From: DAIRDK01 sp035403225 | Lineage (GTDB): Bacteria; Bacteroidota; Bacteroidia; Bacteroidales; FEN-979 | Assembly (NCBI GenBank): GCA_035403225.1 | Contig: DAONET010000002.1 | Coordinates: 102,204-166,203, forward strand | DNA length: 64,000 nucleotides | Reading direction: 5' to 3' | Shown here: positions 1 to 6,990 of the stretch, piece by piece | How positions within the stretch are numbered: position 1 is the first letter of the stretch | Layout of the letters: each line of letters starts with the position of its first letter | The notes under the pieces: model-generated | Seen by the model: the letters and a program-made list of their open reading frames with translations, nothing else | What the model was told of the DNA's origin: nothing | Database searches by the model: none | Translations under genes and position numbers: made by a program

Positions 1-835
1 ACACTTCCCCCTGCAGACTGACAATCGTTTTCTTGATGGGAATATTCCGGCCTGCCTTCTGCCTGGCCTCTAAAGCCATCTGTAACAACCCTCCGCAACA
101 GGGTACTTCCATCATGATGACATGCAACGTATTGATATGAGCTCCGGAAATCATCATGCTCAGCTTCTCCACATACGATTCTTTATCGGAATCAAGTTTG
201 GGACAAGCGATGGCAATCGATTTCCCTTTGAGGAACCTGGCGTGGAAATTCCCCATGGCAAAAGCCACGCAATCGGCTGCCAGCACAACATCGGCATCTT
301 TAAAATAAGCGGCATTCGGGTTTAACAAGTGAAGCTGCACAGGCCACTGACGCAATTCCGACGGTGCGCTCATGCCATCGGCCGCCGCTTTCCCGCTGCC
401 CGCTTCCTGACGGTTGCTCTCCCGGAAGTCAATCTCCCGGCCACCCGGACAACCACAAGAACGGGGCGCCTTTGCCTCCTGCGCCGGCCCCATGTCGATG
501 TTGTTCTCTTTCAGGTACCCGATCGCTTGCTTTAATAATTCTTCTTCACCATGATCGCGCAAATGTTCCAGATGAGCCAGGATGGTGTTCCTCCCTTTAG
601 GAACCAGCGTCTCCATCACTTTCCGCTCATCATAAGGTTCAGCCTCCCGCTCAATGATTTCAATGGCGCCTTCCGGACAATGCCCGATGCAGGCCCCCAA
701 ACCATCGCAAAATAAATCGCTGATCAACCGCGCTTTCCCGTCAATGATCTGCAAAGCGCCTTCCTGACAGTTGGGAACACAAGCTCCGCAACCATTACAC
801 TTCTCTTCGTCAATCTGAATGATTTTTCTTTTCAT
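1..835 (-). CDS. 4Fe-4S iron-sulfur protein (3' end cut off)
   Basis: Translated by hand on the minus strand from the ATG at 835-833; it runs off the window start with no stop, so about 278 residues are visible. The N-terminus begins MKRKIIQIDEEKCNGCGACV and carries a CxxCxxCxxxC ferredoxin cluster motif, then a second cysteine group (CDGLGACIGHCPEG) of the same kind. Around residues 125-130 there is a CGCPGG motif, and near the visible end a VPCCGG motif typical of Fe-S redox proteins. It lies 47 bases downstream of the Rrf2 regulator on the same strand, so the two are probably co-transcribed. The family is usually called 4Fe-4S or ATP-binding ferredoxin-like protein in anaerobes; its substrate is unknown. 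A nitrosative- or redox-stress role through the Rrf2 partner is inference. Confidence 0.8.
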   Translation of the reverse strand, partial: MKRKIIQIDEEKCNGCGACVPNCQEGALQIIDGKARLISDLFCDGLGACIGHCPEGAIEIIEREAEPYDERKVMETLVPKGRNTILAHLEHLRDHGEEELLKQAIGYLKENNIDMGPAQEAKAPRSCGCPGGREIDFRESNRQEAGSGKAAADGMSAPSELRQWPVQLHLLNPNAAYFKDADVVLAADCVAFAMGNFHARFLKGKSIAIACPKLDSDKESYVEKLSMMISGAHINTLHVIMMEVPCCGGLLQMALEARQKAGRNIPIKKTIVSLQGEV

Positions 836-882
836 TATTTATGTATTTTGGTATTGTTTTACTTCATTCTGAATAAAAAAAA

Positions 883-1281
883 TTACATATAATACGATAA
901 GGTACGATCGTGGAGGAATTTTTTGAAATCCAGGGTCATATTATTGACAATAGATCCCATCACGCACTCATCAAAACGGCAGGTCTCATTGGACAACGGA
1001 CAATCGGTAATCTCCAGTTTCCCTTCAATGGCTTCATAAATATTCAACAGCGTTATTTTAGCGGGATCTTTCCTCAAGGTAAAACCGCCGGCGGGACCAC
1101 GAACAGACTTCAGCATCCCGATTTTCACCAGCCTTTGCAGTACTTTCGCTATATGATTCTTCGAAAAACCCGTAGTATCGGCAATTCTGATGACATTCAA
1201 CCCATTTTCCGAACGGGCAATCAGCACCATGCTGTGGATCGCAATAGAGGCTGCTTCGGATAATGAGAATACTTTTGACAT
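883..1281 (-). CDS. Rrf2-family transcriptional regulator
   Basis: This 132-residue protein has the length and layout of the Rrf2 family: an N-terminal winged helix-turn-helix (about residues 10-70, with the family-typical GPAGGF wing) and a dimerisation helix. Three cysteines at about 94, 101 and 106 would hold a sensory [Fe-S] cluster as in IscR and NsrR, although the spacing (x6, x4) differs slightly from both. It is therefore likely to sense iron-sulfur, nitric oxide or redox status. It precedes the Fe-S protein at 1-835 on the same strand. A short palindrome GTATT-TT-AATAC at 1291-1302, between its likely -7 element and the start codon, could be an autoregulatory site. Family assignment is firm; the ligand is not. 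Confidence 0.9.
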   Translation of the reverse strand: MSKVFSLSEAASIAIHSMVLIARSENGLNVIRIADTTGFSKNHIAKVLQRLVKIGMLKSVRGPAGGFTLRKDPAKITLLNIYEAIEGKLEITDCPLSNETCRFDECVMGSIVNNMTLDFKKFLHDRTLSYYM

Positions 1282-1290
1282 CTTATTTCG

Positions 1291-1311
1291 GTATTTTAAT
1301 ACGCAAATGTA
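1291..1311 (-). promoter_or_regulatory. Promoter and possible Rrf2 operator
   Basis: On the minus strand TACATTTG (1304-1311) matches the Bacteroidota -7 consensus TANNTTTG. Immediately downstream GTATT-TT-AATAC (1291-1302) is a perfect short inverted repeat placed where a repressor would block initiation of the Rrf2 gene. No clear -33 element was found. Confidence 0.45.
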
Positions 1312-1368
1312 TAATTAATTTTTCGATTGCAGGTATGCTGTTGCTAAATTTTTTAACTTTGGACCATA

Positions 1369-1385
1369 TTTAGAAAGATTCTAAA
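1369..1385. promoter_or_regulatory. Operator-like inverted repeat between divergent genes
   Basis: TTTAGAA-AGA-TTCTAAA is a perfect 7-base inverted repeat with a 3-base centre, in the 185-base gap between the divergent Rrf2 gene and the RNA methyltransferase. A candidate -7 element for the methyltransferase (TAGATTTG) lies at 1407-1414. The binding protein is unknown. Confidence 0.4.
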
Positions 1386-1466
1386 CGTATTGTATTGATA
1401 CTGAATTAGATTTGATATTATATTCTGATTCAAAAGAAGTTATAAGAAAGCCAATATCCATTTCCG

Positions 1467-2267
1467 ATGCCAAAGCAAATCACCAGTCTCCAGAATCCCG
1501 TCATTAAAAATATCATGCTGCTGGAAGAAAAGCCGCGGGAACGGCGACAGCAGAACCTGGCCGTGGTCGAAGGATTGCGGGAGGTGAAACTGGCGATCGG
1601 TTCAGGATTTTCGATCCCGTTGATCCTCTATTGTCCGGAATACCTGGGGCAAGCGGAGCTGGATGCCCTGCTGGCGGAAATGACCACCCCTCCCGAACTG
1701 GCGGAGATTACGCCCGATATCTTTAACCGGCTGGCATATCGCCAAAACGCCGGTGGAATTATAGCAACGGTTGTTCCCAGACGCTTGCGTTTCGAGGATC
1801 TGCCGTCTGTCATCACTCCCTTGTTCCTAGTCCTCGAAACAGTGGAAAAACCGGGCAACCTCGGAGCCATCCTCCGCACCGCCGACGCAGCCAACCTCGA
1901 CGGGGTGATCATCTGCGATCCCCAGACCGATATCTACAACCCCAACGCCATCCGTTCCTCCTTAGGCTGCATCTTTACCATGCCGGTGGTGACCAGTACT
2001 ACGGCCGAAACCATTGCCTGGCTGCGTTCCAAAGGTATCCGTTCGTTTGGTACCGCCCTCACAGCTACCGGCTTTTACCACCTTTCCGATTACCGGCAAC
2101 CGGCAGCCATTGTCATGGGGTCGGAAGCTTTCGGTCTCAGCCAAACCTGGCTTGATCAGGCTGACGAACTGGTGAAGATTCCCATGAGAGGAAAAGTCGA
2201 TTCCATGAATGTCTCTGTATCCGCGGCCATCATGGTGTTCGAAGCTTTACGTCAACGAGGTTTCTGA
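1467..2267 (+). CDS. TrmH/SpoU-family RNA 2'-O-methyltransferase
   Basis: The 266-residue protein has the N-terminal substrate-binding domain of the RlmB/TrmH group followed by the SPOUT knot domain. The three SpoU motifs are visible: VEKPGNLGAILRTADA (about 125-140), MGSEAFGLS (about 217-225) and IPMRGKVDSMNVSVSAAI near the C-terminus. It would transfer a methyl group from S-adenosylmethionine to a ribose 2'-OH of rRNA or tRNA in the cytoplasm. The exact target nucleotide cannot be read from the sequence. It stands alone, divergent from the Rrf2 gene and upstream of the ArsR promoter. Confidence 0.9.
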   Translation: MPKQITSLQNPVIKNIMLLEEKPRERRQQNLAVVEGLREVKLAIGSGFSIPLILYCPEYLGQAELDALLAEMTTPPELAEITPDIFNRLAYRQNAGGIIATVVPRRLRFEDLPSVITPLFLVLETVEKPGNLGAILRTADAANLDGVIICDPQTDIYNPNAIRSSLGCIFTMPVVTSTTAETIAWLRSKGIRSFGTALTATGFYHLSDYRQPAAIVMGSEAFGLSQTWLDQADELVKIPMRGKVDSMNVSVSAAIMVFEALRQRGF

Positions 2268-2313
2268 TCGAAATTATTTTTTAAAAAACACATCCACCCA
2301 AGCTGAAAAAGAG

Positions 2314-2339
2314 TACTTTTGTTTCGTCTTTCTACGAAA
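2314..2339 (+). promoter_or_regulatory. ArsR promoter with operator site A1
   Basis: TACTTTTG (2314-2321) is a canonical Bacteroidota -7 element. It is followed directly by TTTCGT-N6-ACGAAA (2322-2339), a perfect inverted repeat covering the expected transcription start, ten bases before the arsR start codon. The same module recurs at 4514-4546: 17 identical bases TTTCTACGAAATACTAA occur at 2329-2345 and 4530-4546. This placement is typical of ArsR autorepression; binding itself is inferred. Confidence 0.7.
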
Positions 2340-2348
2340 TACTAAATT

Positions 2349-2681
2349 ATGACAACCACCAGGAAATATTTCACGGAAAGCCAGGAAAAAATGGCCCGGT
2401 ACGCGAAAGCATTATCACATCCGGTCAGAATCTTCATCCTCGATTTTCTGGCTGAAAATACGCACAAGTGCTGTTACAGCGGCGATATGGCCGAAGAGCT
2501 GCCTATCGCCCGCTCAACCTTGTCTGAACATCTGAATGAATTGAAAAAAGCAGGGTTGATACAGGGCGAAATCAATCCACCCTACATCAAATACTGTATC
2601 AACAACGAGAATTGGGAAGAAGCAAAAACACTGTTTCGACCCTTCTTTGAGCGAAAAGTGGTGAAAAGAGTATGCGATTAA
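2349..2681 (+). CDS. arsR: ArsR-family metal(loid)-responsive repressor
   Basis: This 110-residue protein is a one-domain winged helix protein of the ArsR/SmtB family: the LSHPVRIFILDFLAE helix, then a recognition helix ARSTLSEHLNELKKAGLI. A vicinal cysteine pair (HKCCYSG, about residues 45-50) sits at the start of the recognition helix region, where arsenite-sensing ArsR proteins carry their Cys ligands. It heads block A of the island, with a strong -7 element and an inverted repeat directly upstream, so autoregulation is likely. A second, clearly related ArsR is encoded at 11547. The inducer could be As(III), Sb(III) or another thiophilic metal; the sequence does not decide. Confidence 0.9.
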   Translation: MTTTRKYFTESQEKMARYAKALSHPVRIFILDFLAENTHKCCYSGDMAEELPIARSTLSEHLNELKKAGLIQGEINPPYIKYCINNENWEEAKTLFRPFFERKVVKRVCD

Positions 2682-2693
2682 AAAATTATATCC

Positions 2694-2930
2694 ATGGAAA
2701 TTAAAATCCTGGGGCCCGGGTGCCCAAAATGTAAAACGCTGGATAAACTAACCCGTGAAGTGGTTGAACATAACGGGATTGATGCGACGATCACGAAAGT
2801 GGAAGACATCATGGAAATCATGAAGTATGGCGTCATGTCAACGCCTGCACTGGTGGTGGACGGCCAGGTCCTGATCAAGGGTCGTGTCCCTTCATCGGAT
2901 GAGATCAAAAAAATATTAACATCAAAATAA
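2694..2930 (+). CDS. Small redox-active disulfide (thioredoxin-fold) protein
   Basis: A 78-residue thioredoxin-fold protein with a CPKC active site near the N-terminus (GPGCPKCKT, residues 9-17) and the cis-proline segment MSTPALVVDG. It belongs to the 'small redox-active disulfide protein 2' group often encoded beside ArsR regulators and permeases in anaerobes. It is cytoplasmic, with no signal peptide. It begins 12 bases after arsR and is part of the same operon. A role in reducing or relaying thiols to the downstream ArsF/ArsG-like proteins is inferred from position only. Confidence 0.85.
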   Translation: MEIKILGPGCPKCKTLDKLTREVVEHNGIDATITKVEDIMEIMKYGVMSTPALVVDGQVLIKGRVPSSDEIKKILTSK

Positions 2931-2939
2931 ACCTGCTGT

Positions 2940-3371
2940 ATGAAAAAACTCATTCCGTTTATGCTCCTTCTGGCCATGTTCACAGGAAGTTATGCCTGCA
3001 ACGGCCCTGCATCATCCTCTCCGGCCGGCAATGCGGCTGTTACTACCGGTAAAAAAGTGGAGGTATATTATTTTCATTTTACCCGTCGTTGCATGACTTG
3101 CCAGAATGTGGAAAATGTCTCGAAAAAAGCGGTCGAAACCTTATATCCCGAACAGGTAAAAAAAGGTGATATCATCTTTAAAAGCGTCAACCTGGAAGAA
3201 AAAGAGGGAGAGATCCTCGGAATAAAGTACAAGATCGAAGGCCAGACCCTGATCGTGATCAGCGGGACGAATAGAGTGGACCTTACGGATAAAGGCTTTT
3301 TATATGCCAACAACAACCCCGAAAAACTCACCGCTGAAATTAAAAAAGCGGTTGACGGTATGATGAAATGA
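2940..3371 (+). CDS. ArsF-like exported CxxC protein
   Basis: The 143-residue product has an N-terminal signal segment ending in SYAC (Cys20), which may be a lipobox, then a thioredoxin-like domain with a CMTC motif (about residues 52-55). It matches the pattern of the family annotated as ArsF, the partner of the ArsG permease. It starts 9 bases after the preceding small redox protein and is followed by the permease, which is the gene order expected for arsF-arsG. The nitroreductase ArsE of arsEFG operons is absent, so the substrate may not be nitroaromatic arsenicals. The ArsF label rests on remembered family resemblance plus context. Confidence 0.65.
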   Translation: MKKLIPFMLLLAMFTGSYACNGPASSSPAGNAAVTTGKKVEVYYFHFTRRCMTCQNVENVSKKAVETLYPEQVKKGDIIFKSVNLEEKEGEILGIKYKIEGQTLIVISGTNRVDLTDKGFLYANNNPEKLTAEIKKAVDGMMK

Positions 3372-3390
3372 TGCGCTGATCAACTGGTAT

Positions 3391-4092
3391 ATGGAAGTAC
3401 TCGAAAACATTCTCGCCAACTCCCAGTACGCGGCTGTCACCGCGTTCATCCTTGGTTTAATGACCGCCATCAGCCCATGCCCGCTGGCGACCAATATCAC
3501 GGCCATCGGTTTTATCAGCCGTGACATCGAAAACCGCCGCAGGGTCTTTCTGAAAGGGCTGGTCTATACGCTCGGAAGAGCCATCACCTATACGGGACTC
3601 GGTGTCCTGCTCTACCTCGGTGCCAGCAAAATGAAAGTCACCAACCTCTTCCAGGGATGGGGCGAAAAACTACTGGGACCGCTGCTGATCCTGATCGGAC
3701 TCCTCATGCTCGATTTCATCAAAGTCAGGTTCCCGGGGTTTTCAAACCTGACTGAAAAGATGGGAGACAAAGGCCGTCGATCATACGGGGGCACTCTTTT
3801 GCTGGGAATCATCTTCGCGATGGCTTTCTGCCCATACAGTGGAGTACTGTACTTCGTGATGCTGATCCCCATGACCATCGCAAGCGCCAGCGGGCTCTAC
3901 CTGCCGGCCATCTTCGCCGTTGCTACCGGCCTGCCGGTCATCCTTTTTGCCTGGCTGTTGGCTTACGCTATCGGAAATGTGGGGAAATTCTACGACCGCA
4001 TTAAAACATTCGAGCTGTGGTTCCGCCGGCTGGTGGCTGTTTTGTTTATCGCTGTCGGGATTTATTACATTATTATTTTCTTCGTAAAATGA
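3391..4092 (+). CDS. ArsG-like permease (CcdA/DsbD-type membrane protein)
   Basis: A 233-residue integral membrane protein with about six hydrophobic helices. It carries paired Cys-Pro motifs: SPCPLATN in the first helix (about residues 29-36) and FCPYSG in the fourth (about residues 146-151), as in the CcdA/DsbD electron-transfer family. ArsG, reported as an efflux permease for aromatic trivalent arsenicals, belongs to this superfamily. Its stop codon overlaps the next start (ATGA at 4089), showing translational coupling. It could either export arsenicals or pass reductant across the membrane to the ArsF-like CxxC protein; the sequence does not separate these. Confidence 0.7.
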   Translation: MEVLENILANSQYAAVTAFILGLMTAISPCPLATNITAIGFISRDIENRRRVFLKGLVYTLGRAITYTGLGVLLYLGASKMKVTNLFQGWGEKLLGPLLILIGLLMLDFIKVRFPGFSNLTEKMGDKGRRSYGGTLLLGIIFAMAFCPYSGVLYFVMLIPMTIASASGLYLPAIFAVATGLPVILFAWLLAYAIGNVGKFYDRIKTFELWFRRLVAVLFIAVGIYYIIIFFVK

Positions 4093-4508
4093 TGAATGCA
4101 TTATTCGGTAATAAAGGTTTCGAAAGCAATGGCATCCTCCACCTGGTGCCACGCGATGCCTATGAACTGTGTATGAAAGGAGCAGTGCTCATGGACGTGC
4201 GCGAAGAATACATGAACCGATATAAAATGTTTGATGTGCCCGAGGTTATTTACTGCCCCCTGAGCATCCTCGAAGAAAATTTGGAAAACCTCCCGGCCGA
4301 TAAACCATTGATTTTTGCCGACGCCGCCGGCTTACACAGTAAAGAGGCCGTGCTGTTACTCATCGGGAAAGGACTTGGACAACGCATCGCCAACCTGGCC
4401 GGCGGACTCGTGGAATGGGAACACGATGGCCTGCCCCTGATCATCGACAAAAGCGAAAAACTGACCGGCTCTTGCATGTGCCAGCTCAAACCCCGGGATA
4501 AAAAATAA
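4089..4508 (+). CDS. Rhodanese-like domain protein lacking the catalytic cysteine
   Basis: The start was placed at ATG 4089, overlapping the permease stop; an in-frame upstream extension would lie inside the permease gene. The product of about 139 residues has a rhodanese fold (VLMDVREEY motif, then FADAAGLHSKEAV, then NLAGGLVEWE). The active-site loop that normally reads C-x4-R/T has no cysteine, so ordinary sulfur transfer is unlikely. The C-terminus instead ends in a short cysteine-bearing tail (SCMCQLK) that could bind metal or act as a thiol. It is the last gene of block A. A binding or scaffold role is inferred. Confidence 0.75.
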   Translation: MMNALFGNKGFESNGILHLVPRDAYELCMKGAVLMDVREEYMNRYKMFDVPEVIYCPLSILEENLENLPADKPLIFADAAGLHSKEAVLLLIGKGLGQRIANLAGGLVEWEHDGLPLIIDKSEKLTGSCMCQLKPRDKK

Positions 4509-4513
4509 TTTTT

Positions 4514-4546
4514 TACTTCGTTTTTCGGATTTCTACGAAATACTAA
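4514..4546 (+). promoter_or_regulatory. Block B promoter with operator site A2
   Basis: The 33 bases here align almost base for base with the arsR promoter: a degenerate -7 element TACTTCGT (4514-4521), then TTTCGG-N6-ACGAAA (4523-4540), then the identical 17-base string 4530-4546. One arm base differs from the perfect repeat at 2322-2339. The duplication suggests that the ArsR at 2349 also represses the HdrA/DGC operon. Confidence 0.65.
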
Positions 4547-4590
4547 TAATAAAGAATGGAAAGGTCCATTTCGTTTTAAAAATTGAAAAC

Positions 4591-4965
4591 ATGTCGGAAA
4601 TAATGAAACCTGGTTTTATCATGTGCGTTTGCACCGGTAAATGTCCCGGGTTTTCCAAAATGGATATCTGGGATTTCATCAACAGAGTGAGAATCGAATT
4701 GCCCGTGGAATATGGGTTTATTCACCCGCAACTATGTGAAGAAGACGGAGACCGGTTTTTATCGGATTTCCTGAAATCGCACCGGAAAGTGATCATCGGA
4801 GGTTGTGCTCCCAATATGCAATATAAACTTTTCAGGGATGCTTTCAGGGAAGCCGGTCTTGACATAAACAAGGATCTGATCCCTATCGATGTACGCGACA
4901 TGACTACCGATCAAGCCGTTGAAAAGGTCAATGCGGCCCTTGGAAAAATGGAGGAAGCAAAATGA
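4591..4965 (+). CDS. HdrA N-terminal-domain-like iron-sulfur protein
   Basis: This 124-residue protein resembles only the N-terminal part of heterodisulfide reductase subunit HdrA. It has a CVCTGKCPGF cysteine cluster (residues 12-21), a PQLCEEDG segment, and GGCAPNMQYKLFRDAFREAGL matching the HdrA 'ACSPRxHExxFR' block. In HdrA this domain ligates a [4Fe-4S] cluster. The FAD domain and the C-terminal ferredoxins of full HdrA are missing. It overlaps the following ferredoxin gene by four bases, so the two probably form a split electron-transfer unit. The electron partner is unknown; HdrB and HdrC are not encoded in the window. Confidence 0.7.
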   Translation: MSEIMKPGFIMCVCTGKCPGFSKMDIWDFINRVRIELPVEYGFIHPQLCEEDGDRFLSDFLKSHRKVIIGGCAPNMQYKLFRDAFREAGLDINKDLIPIDVRDMTTDQAVEKVNAALGKMEEAK

Positions 4966-5255
4966 GTGAAACAACTTTCATGGGAGTCGAACGGGAAAGA
5001 ATCGACTGGAAACCGGTCATCGATTACTCAAAGTGTGATTTCTGCATGGAATGCGTAAAATTCTGTCCCCACCGGGTTTTTGAAGTCCGGGAAAACCAAG
5101 AGATCAAACTGGTTGTTAAAAACCCCTTCAACTGCGTGGTGTTCTGCAGGGCCTGCTCGAAAACCTGTGGACCCGACGCCCTGTCGTTCCCCGATAAAAA
5201 TAAAACATCGCAGATGATCAGAGATATCAGGAAGGAGGCGGAAAACCATGAGTGA
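4962..5255 (+). CDS. Ferredoxin-type 4Fe-4S protein
   Basis: A 97-residue protein with one classical cluster motif (CDFCMECVKFCPHRVF, about residues 26-41) and a second, altered one (CVVFCRACSKTCGPDAL, about residues 60-76), so up to two [4Fe-4S] clusters. It is translationally coupled upstream to the HdrA-like protein (ATGA overlap at 4962) and downstream to the DGC-GcvH gene (8-base overlap). This arrangement argues for a stoichiometric complex or direct electron relay between an iron-sulfur module and the lipoyl carrier. Cytoplasmic; no export signal. Confidence 0.85.
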   Translation: MSETTFMGVERERIDWKPVIDYSKCDFCMECVKFCPHRVFEVRENQEIKLVVKNPFNCVVFCRACSKTCGPDALSFPDKNKTSQMIRDIRKEAENHE

Positions 5256-6105
5256 AAAGTATGCGGTGCTTCCCTGCAACGGACTGGATAAATGCGCAGG
5301 GGTCATTTCAAGGGAAATCGCTTTGAGATTATGCGGTGATGCCGGCCATGAAATCATTTGTCCGGTGTTTTCCAGGATCGCGGAATTGAAATACCGGAAA
5401 ATCATCAGCGAACACCCGTTGCTGGTCATCGATGGCTGCCCTACCCGATGCGCAAGCAAACTTGCGGCAGAAAAGAATTTTAAAATTGCCGGAAAGATAA
5501 CCGTTACGGAAGAAGCTAAAAAATCCGGGATTGAGCTAAGTGATACGTTGCAACTCGGGGAAAAGGAACATGCGTTGATCGGGCTCCTGTTGAATGACCT
5601 GAAAACACCCGGGAATACATCCAAACAGCCTGATGAAAGGGAAGGTGAATCGTACCATTTTGATTATGAGACTTTTCAAAAAGGGAAATTCCTTTTCAGA
5701 GTCCCCGTGAATAAGGATATCTTTTTTATCGAAAATGATTGCTGGGCCTACGTTTCCGGGAACAGGGCCAGAATTGGTGTCACCGATTTCGTCCAGCAAA
5801 ACCTGTCGGATATCTTGTTTTTCACCCCTCCTGAAATGGGCTCGGAAATTGATCAGTTCGGTGAAGCAGGAGAAATCGAATCGTCAAAGTCGGTCTTTGA
5901 AGTGATCTCTCCGGTTAGCGGAAAAGTGATAGGGGTGAACGAAGCCCTGATCCAAAAACCGGAACTGATCAACGAAAACCCTTACGAACTGGGCTGGATA
6001 GCCGACCTGGAATTGACCGCGTTCGAAAACGATAAAGAATTACTGATCGGTTTTGATCAGTATTTTGAAATAATGAAAAGAAAGGTGATGGATCTCAATG
6101 GATAA
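5248..6105 (+). CDS. Fusion of DGC zinc-binding domain and GcvH-like lipoyl carrier
   Basis: This 285-residue protein joins two families. Residues 1-110 form a DGC ('putative zinc-binding') domain with LPCNGLDKCAG, a central cysteine (IICPVF) and the signature VIDGCPTRCASK. Residues 140-280 are a complete glycine-cleavage H-like domain: IGVTDFVQQNLSDI, then ESSKSVFEVISPVSGKV, where Lys214 is the expected lipoylation site, then NEALIQKPELINENPYELGW. No glycine cleavage genes (gcvP, gcvT) are nearby, so the swinging dithiol arm probably serves the adjacent HdrA/ferredoxin/DGC proteins. Lipoyl dithiols bind trivalent arsenic strongly, which fits the arsenic context, but that role is inference. 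Confidence 0.8.
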   Translation: MSEKYAVLPCNGLDKCAGVISREIALRLCGDAGHEIICPVFSRIAELKYRKIISEHPLLVIDGCPTRCASKLAAEKNFKIAGKITVTEEAKKSGIELSDTLQLGEKEHALIGLLLNDLKTPGNTSKQPDEREGESYHFDYETFQKGKFLFRVPVNKDIFFIENDCWAYVSGNRARIGVTDFVQQNLSDILFFTPPEMGSEIDQFGEAGEIESSKSVFEVISPVSGKVIGVNEALIQKPELINENPYELGWIADLELTAFENDKELLIGFDQYFEIMKRKVMDLNG

Positions 6106-6490
6106 AAAAGTAAAAGTGATTCCTTGCAGTGGAATAGGGAAAGTATTTGGCTTCATGGCCCGGGAAGCTGCATTGAAAACAGTTTATGAATTATGCCCGG
6201 AAAAAGCTGAAACGGTTTGTCTCGCCCGGATAGTGACCGGCGATCAGGAAGTGAAGGAAAAGATCGAAGGCAGTGATTGTATCACGGTGGATGGTTGCCC
6301 CAAAATGTGTGCCTCAAAAAATGTCACAGCCGCAGGAGGCATCGTAATAGAAGAAATCAAAGTATTAGATACCGTGAAAGAGCATAAAGGGGAAAAGTTC
6401 GGATCACCCTCGCAACTGGATGCTGATGGCGAAGTCGTAACAGGCGAAATCGCATCGAAGATCGCTGATAGAATAAATGAAGTAAAATAA
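6098..6490 (+). CDS. DGC-domain putative zinc-binding protein 2
   Basis: A 130-residue stand-alone DGC protein, paralogous to the N-terminal half of the preceding fusion and to the next gene. Conserved cysteines appear in VIPCSGIGKVFG, ETVCLARI and the signature VDGCPKMCASK (about residues 65-75). It overlaps the fusion gene by 8 bases, implying coupled translation. The biochemical function of DGC proteins is not established; clustered cysteines suggest binding of zinc or another thiophilic metal. Cytoplasmic. Confidence 0.8.
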   Translation: MDKKVKVIPCSGIGKVFGFMAREAALKTVYELCPEKAETVCLARIVTGDQEVKEKIEGSDCITVDGCPKMCASKNVTAAGGIVIEEIKVLDTVKEHKGEKFGSPSQLDADGEVVTGEIASKIADRINEVK

Positions 6491-6502
6491 GGAGGAATGC
6501 TG

Positions 6503-6955
6503 ATGTCGGAATTTAAAGTAGGCGTAATTTCTTGCAGCGGAGAGGAATGTCTCGGGGGAACCATCTCAAGACTGGCGACAAGAAAGGTGTTGGAAGAGCT
6601 GAAAATGGTTGAACCGGTTACCCTGTGTCTGCCGCTTTACCTGGCCGGTGGGAAAGAAGAACGAAACTTTGCCAGGGTGTTCCCGGTAATATCAGTCGAC
6701 GGTTGCCATCAATGCTGCGCCAAAAGAAGTACGGAAAAGTACAGCGGTCAGGTAAGCGGGGCTGTCGATGTGGCAGACATCATCGGGGAAGAGAACGCCC
6801 TGAACACGGAAATTGTCAGGAATAAGGATCTTACATCAGAACACCTCCGGATGATTGACCGGGTTGCAGAAGATATCGTAAAAAAGATCGGGAATATCAG
6901 TCCGGATGCTTATTCCGGGAAAACATTCCACGGTTGTGGATGCAGCGAAAAGTGA
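6503..6955 (+). CDS. DGC-domain putative zinc-binding protein 3
   Basis: The start at ATG 6503 is preferred over the in-frame ATG at 6497, because the strong ribosome-binding site GGAGG at 6491-6495 lies 7 bases before 6503 but only 1 base before 6497. The roughly 150-residue product shows VISCSGEECLGG, a central VTLCLPLYL and SVDGCHQCCAKR, with an extra cysteine against its paralogs, and a Cys-rich end (GCGCSEK). It is the third DGC unit in tandem. Metal or thiol-adduct binding is inferred from cysteine content; no enzymatic motif is evident. Confidence 0.8.
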   Translation: MSEFKVGVISCSGEECLGGTISRLATRKVLEELKMVEPVTLCLPLYLAGGKEERNFARVFPVISVDGCHQCCAKRSTEKYSGQVSGAVDVADIIGEENALNTEIVRNKDLTSEHLRMIDRVAEDIVKKIGNISPDAYSGKTFHGCGCSEK

Positions 6956-6990
6956 CTAATGGATCCCTCTAATAAACATTTTGGAAAACG

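Noticed and set aside
5248..6105. Housekeeping GcvH of the glycine cleavage system
   Set aside because: It is fused to a DGC domain and has no gcvT, gcvP or lpd neighbours; translational coupling is with ferredoxin and DGC genes.
4591..6955. Sulfur-oxidising sHdr system
   Set aside because: HdrB1, HdrC1, a full HdrA and lipoate assembly genes are missing from the window; only the HdrA N-terminal domain and a lipoyl carrier are shared.
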